Shown here piece after piece: positions 62,427 to 64,000 of a stretch of DNA of 64,000 nucleotides. The translations under genes and the position numbers were made by a program. The stretch is from DASZWJ01 sp963813895 (GTDB lineage: Bacteria; Pseudomonadota; Gammaproteobacteria; JAURND01). Numbering within the stretch: the stretch's first letter is position 1; each line of letters begins with the position of its first letter. The notes below the pieces were generated by a model. It was given only the letters and a program-made list of their open reading frames with translations, did no database searches and was not told the origin of the DNA. The stretch covers positions 558,001 to 622,000 of the forward strand of contig CAWFAS010000004.1 of NCBI GenBank assembly GCA_963813895.1, read 5' to 3'.

Positions 62427-62758
62427 TTGAGTGCCTCCAAAGATTTAGCAATGCGCGCTAATGTTTTGGTATCAATGTTTTCACGCTCTGATTTGCTATA
62501 CATGGTTAACATATAAATTTGATCTCGCGCTTTAGCCCAATAGTAGATAACCCGAACACCGCCTGATTTCCCCATGCCTTGACGAGCCCAACGGAGCTTA
62601 CGAATACCGCCACTAGCTGTAATAATTTTTCCTGCTTCGGGATGCTCCATCAAATAATATTGCATCTCCCGGTACTCTTCATCGTCCAAATATTCCTTTA
62701 ACAGCTGGCTAAAATGCGAAGTTTCCACAAATACTAGATATTGTATATTATACGCCAT
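62423..62758 (-). CDS. RelE/HigB-type toxin
   Basis: 111 aa of the RelE-superfamily: FSQLLKEYLDDEEYREMQYY, GIRKLRWARQGMGKSGGVRV and IYYWAKARDQIYMLTMYSKS, which is the HigB-2/NadS-associated toxin pattern. Ribosome-dependent mRNA cleavage is the family function. Next to the integrase, it probably stabilises the element. Confidence 0.9.
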   Translation of the reverse strand: MAYNIQYLVFVETSHFSQLLKEYLDDEEYREMQYYLMEHPEAGKIITASGGIRKLRWARQGMGKSGGVRVIYYWAKARDQIYMLTMYSKSERENIDTKTLARIAKSLEALK

Positions 62759-62863
62759 TGACGCACTCTCCGCAAGCCGGCAACCATTTGCCTGCTAGCA
62801 ATTTTTAATATATGAAAGAAAATCTTTATTCCAGACTGGTCATTTTGGCCTATAAAGCTAATT

Positions 62864-64000
62864 TTAAGCATATTCCGCAACTTTTTGAGGCATTGATTGG
62901 CACAAATAGTCTGAAATCATCTGCATAGGTTTACGAAGACGTTCCACATCGATAATAATATAATCCATCGTTATATCGCCTTTTGATTTGTGATTCAATA
63001 AGCGTTTTAGTGCATAAGCAGATATCTCCAAGCTTTCAGCAATCGTAATAAAAGTCCGGCGTAAATCATGCACGGTAAACTTAATATTTGTTTCCTGGAT
63101 TACTTTATCCATTTGTTTGCGTGGTTCTGTCAGAAAACCACCTTGTCCCTCGCCTGGAAATACGTAAGGGCTATTACTCATCTGTTTTCGATTCAGCAAC
63201 AATGTATAAAGAAAATCTGAAAGCGGCAATACATGGGGATGGCGATTTTTCGGATCAGGAATAGTTAAGATTTTTTCAATTAAGTCTATTTGATCCCACG
63301 TTAACTGCGCGGCTTCATTACGACGAAGGCCAGTAAATAAGATAAGCAATAAATAATCCCGTATAATGGAATTCTCTAATCCTAAAATACTAGGAAACCA
63401 AGCCTCTAACTGATGTCGCTTGATATACGTTTTTCTAGGTTGTGATGGGAACCAGGCATGGGTTAGTGTCAAGATATGAACTGGATTTTCAGAAATTAAT
63501 GGCTTTTTTTGAGCATCCCGATACTTTACAATTGAAAAATTAAATAGCGCCCTTAATACTCTCATAGCTAAATTAGCATAATCTTCACCATGTTTTTCGG
63601 CCAAACCCTTATGACGTTTTTCTACTTCTTCTCGGTCGATGGTCAATAAAGATTTAGTTTGCCAATCCCCAAATGCAACATTCATGACGCGAGCGTAATC
63701 GTATAGGGTTTTCTTCTTCAGGGATTTCCTGGTGGTCTTGTATTCTTCAAATACCTCATTTAAGGAAATGGCTTTAACCCTGGACTCTTCTTTTTCAGAA
63801 ATAGGGTCAATCCCAGTAGCAATTTTACCCAGCACCTTTTGTGCTTCTTTCCTGGCCATTTCTACTGTCAGCGCAGGGTAATGTCCCAAGGTGATCCTTC
63901 GCAGCTTGCCCTGGATGCCTTTTTCAACAAAGAAGGCTTTGGTGCCCCCGGAAGTAATTCGCAGCCCGAATCCTTTTAGGGTATCATCGTAGTACCTTTT
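62864..64000 (-). CDS. int: P4-type tyrosine integrase, N-terminus outside window
   Basis: Site-specific recombinase that integrates and excises the ICE. The frame stays open from 63889 to the window edge (another 37 codons: YYDDTLKGFGLRITSGGTKA), which is the arm-binding DUF4102-like N-terminus, so the TTG at 63889 is not the real start. Core-binding domain near KKTLYDYARVMNVAFGDW; catalytic Arg in FTGLRRNEAAQL, HxxR in VHDLRRTF, and Tyr in ITMDYIIIDV. Marks the right part of the element; the att site and target tRNA would lie beyond 64000. Confidence 0.95.
   Translation of the reverse strand, partial: KRYYDDTLKGFGLRITSGGTKAFFVEKGIQGKLRRITLGHYPALTVEMARKEAQKVLGKIATGIDPISEKEESRVKAISLNEVFEEYKTTRKSLKKKTLYDYARVMNVAFGDWQTKSLLTIDREEVEKRHKGLAEKHGEDYANLAMRVLRALFNFSIVKYRDAQKKPLISENPVHILTLTHAWFPSQPRKTYIKRHQLEAWFPSILGLENSIIRDYLLLILFTGLRRNEAAQLTWDQIDLIEKILTIPDPKNRHPHVLPLSDFLYTLLLNRKQMSNSPYVFPGEGQGGFLTEPRKQMDKVIQETNIKFTVHDLRRTFITIAESLEISAYALKRLLNHKSKGDITMDYIIIDVERLRKPMQMISDYLCQSMPQKVAEYA

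Overview
The window is most of an integrative and conjugative element (ICE) from a low-GC gammaproteobacterium. The gene families and AT-rich codon use fit the Legionella/Coxiella end of the class, but that placement is inference; no rRNA, tRNA or housekeeping gene is present to fix it. The element is bounded on the right by a P4-type tyrosine integrase that runs off the window at 64000. On the left it is cut inside the MobF relaxase traI, whose frame is open from 2661 to base 1. The left end, the attachment sites and a convincing oriT are not visible.

The backbone is an F-type conjugation system, all on the minus strand, in the order (right to left) traA-L-E-K-B-V-C-trbI-traW-U-trbC-traF-H-G-D-I. 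No traN was found. The tra operon is repeatedly split by cargo, much of it on the plus strand: a retron-like reverse transcriptase locus between traD and traI; a LysR/transporter/GNAT block between traG and traD; an amino-acid catabolism operon between traH and traG; a kinase and a broken DJ-1 gene between traU and trbC; an acetyltransferase and methyltransferase between traC and trbI; and a GFA enzyme between traV and traC. Upstream of traA lie a small helix-turn-helix protein and a ParB-domain DNA methyltransferase, preceded by a promoter and two back-to-back terminators.

From 38.8 to 50.9 kb and from 55.4 to 62.1 kb the element carries drug-resistance-like and small-molecule-modifying genes: four APH-fold kinases (one of them the traU/trbC insertion), an AadA-like nucleotidyltransferase, several GNATs, a class A beta-lactamase with an SDD instead of SDN loop, a class C-like serine hydrolase, a VanX-like dipeptidase, a POT transporter with its TetR, and others. 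Several cargo genes are broken (SnoaL, DJ-1, cupin, MFS), so cargo turnover is active. Between these two blocks, at 51 to 55.4 kb, sits a phage-like early module: an HTH-ParB fusion, an O-like replication protein with repeats inside its gene, a Q-like antiterminator, and a divergent AlpA/Xis-like gene. A HigBA-type toxin-antitoxin pair is next to the integrase.

The most interesting system is at 2734-5683. A consensus promoter is followed by about 300 nt of structured non-coding sequence, a 78-aa protein, an XRE regulator and a reverse transcriptase with the retron-type NAxxH and YADD motifs but no recognisable VTG motif. A trypsin-like protease gene lies convergent and overlapping by 4 bp. 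I read this as a candidate retron-type defence system carried in the tra operon.
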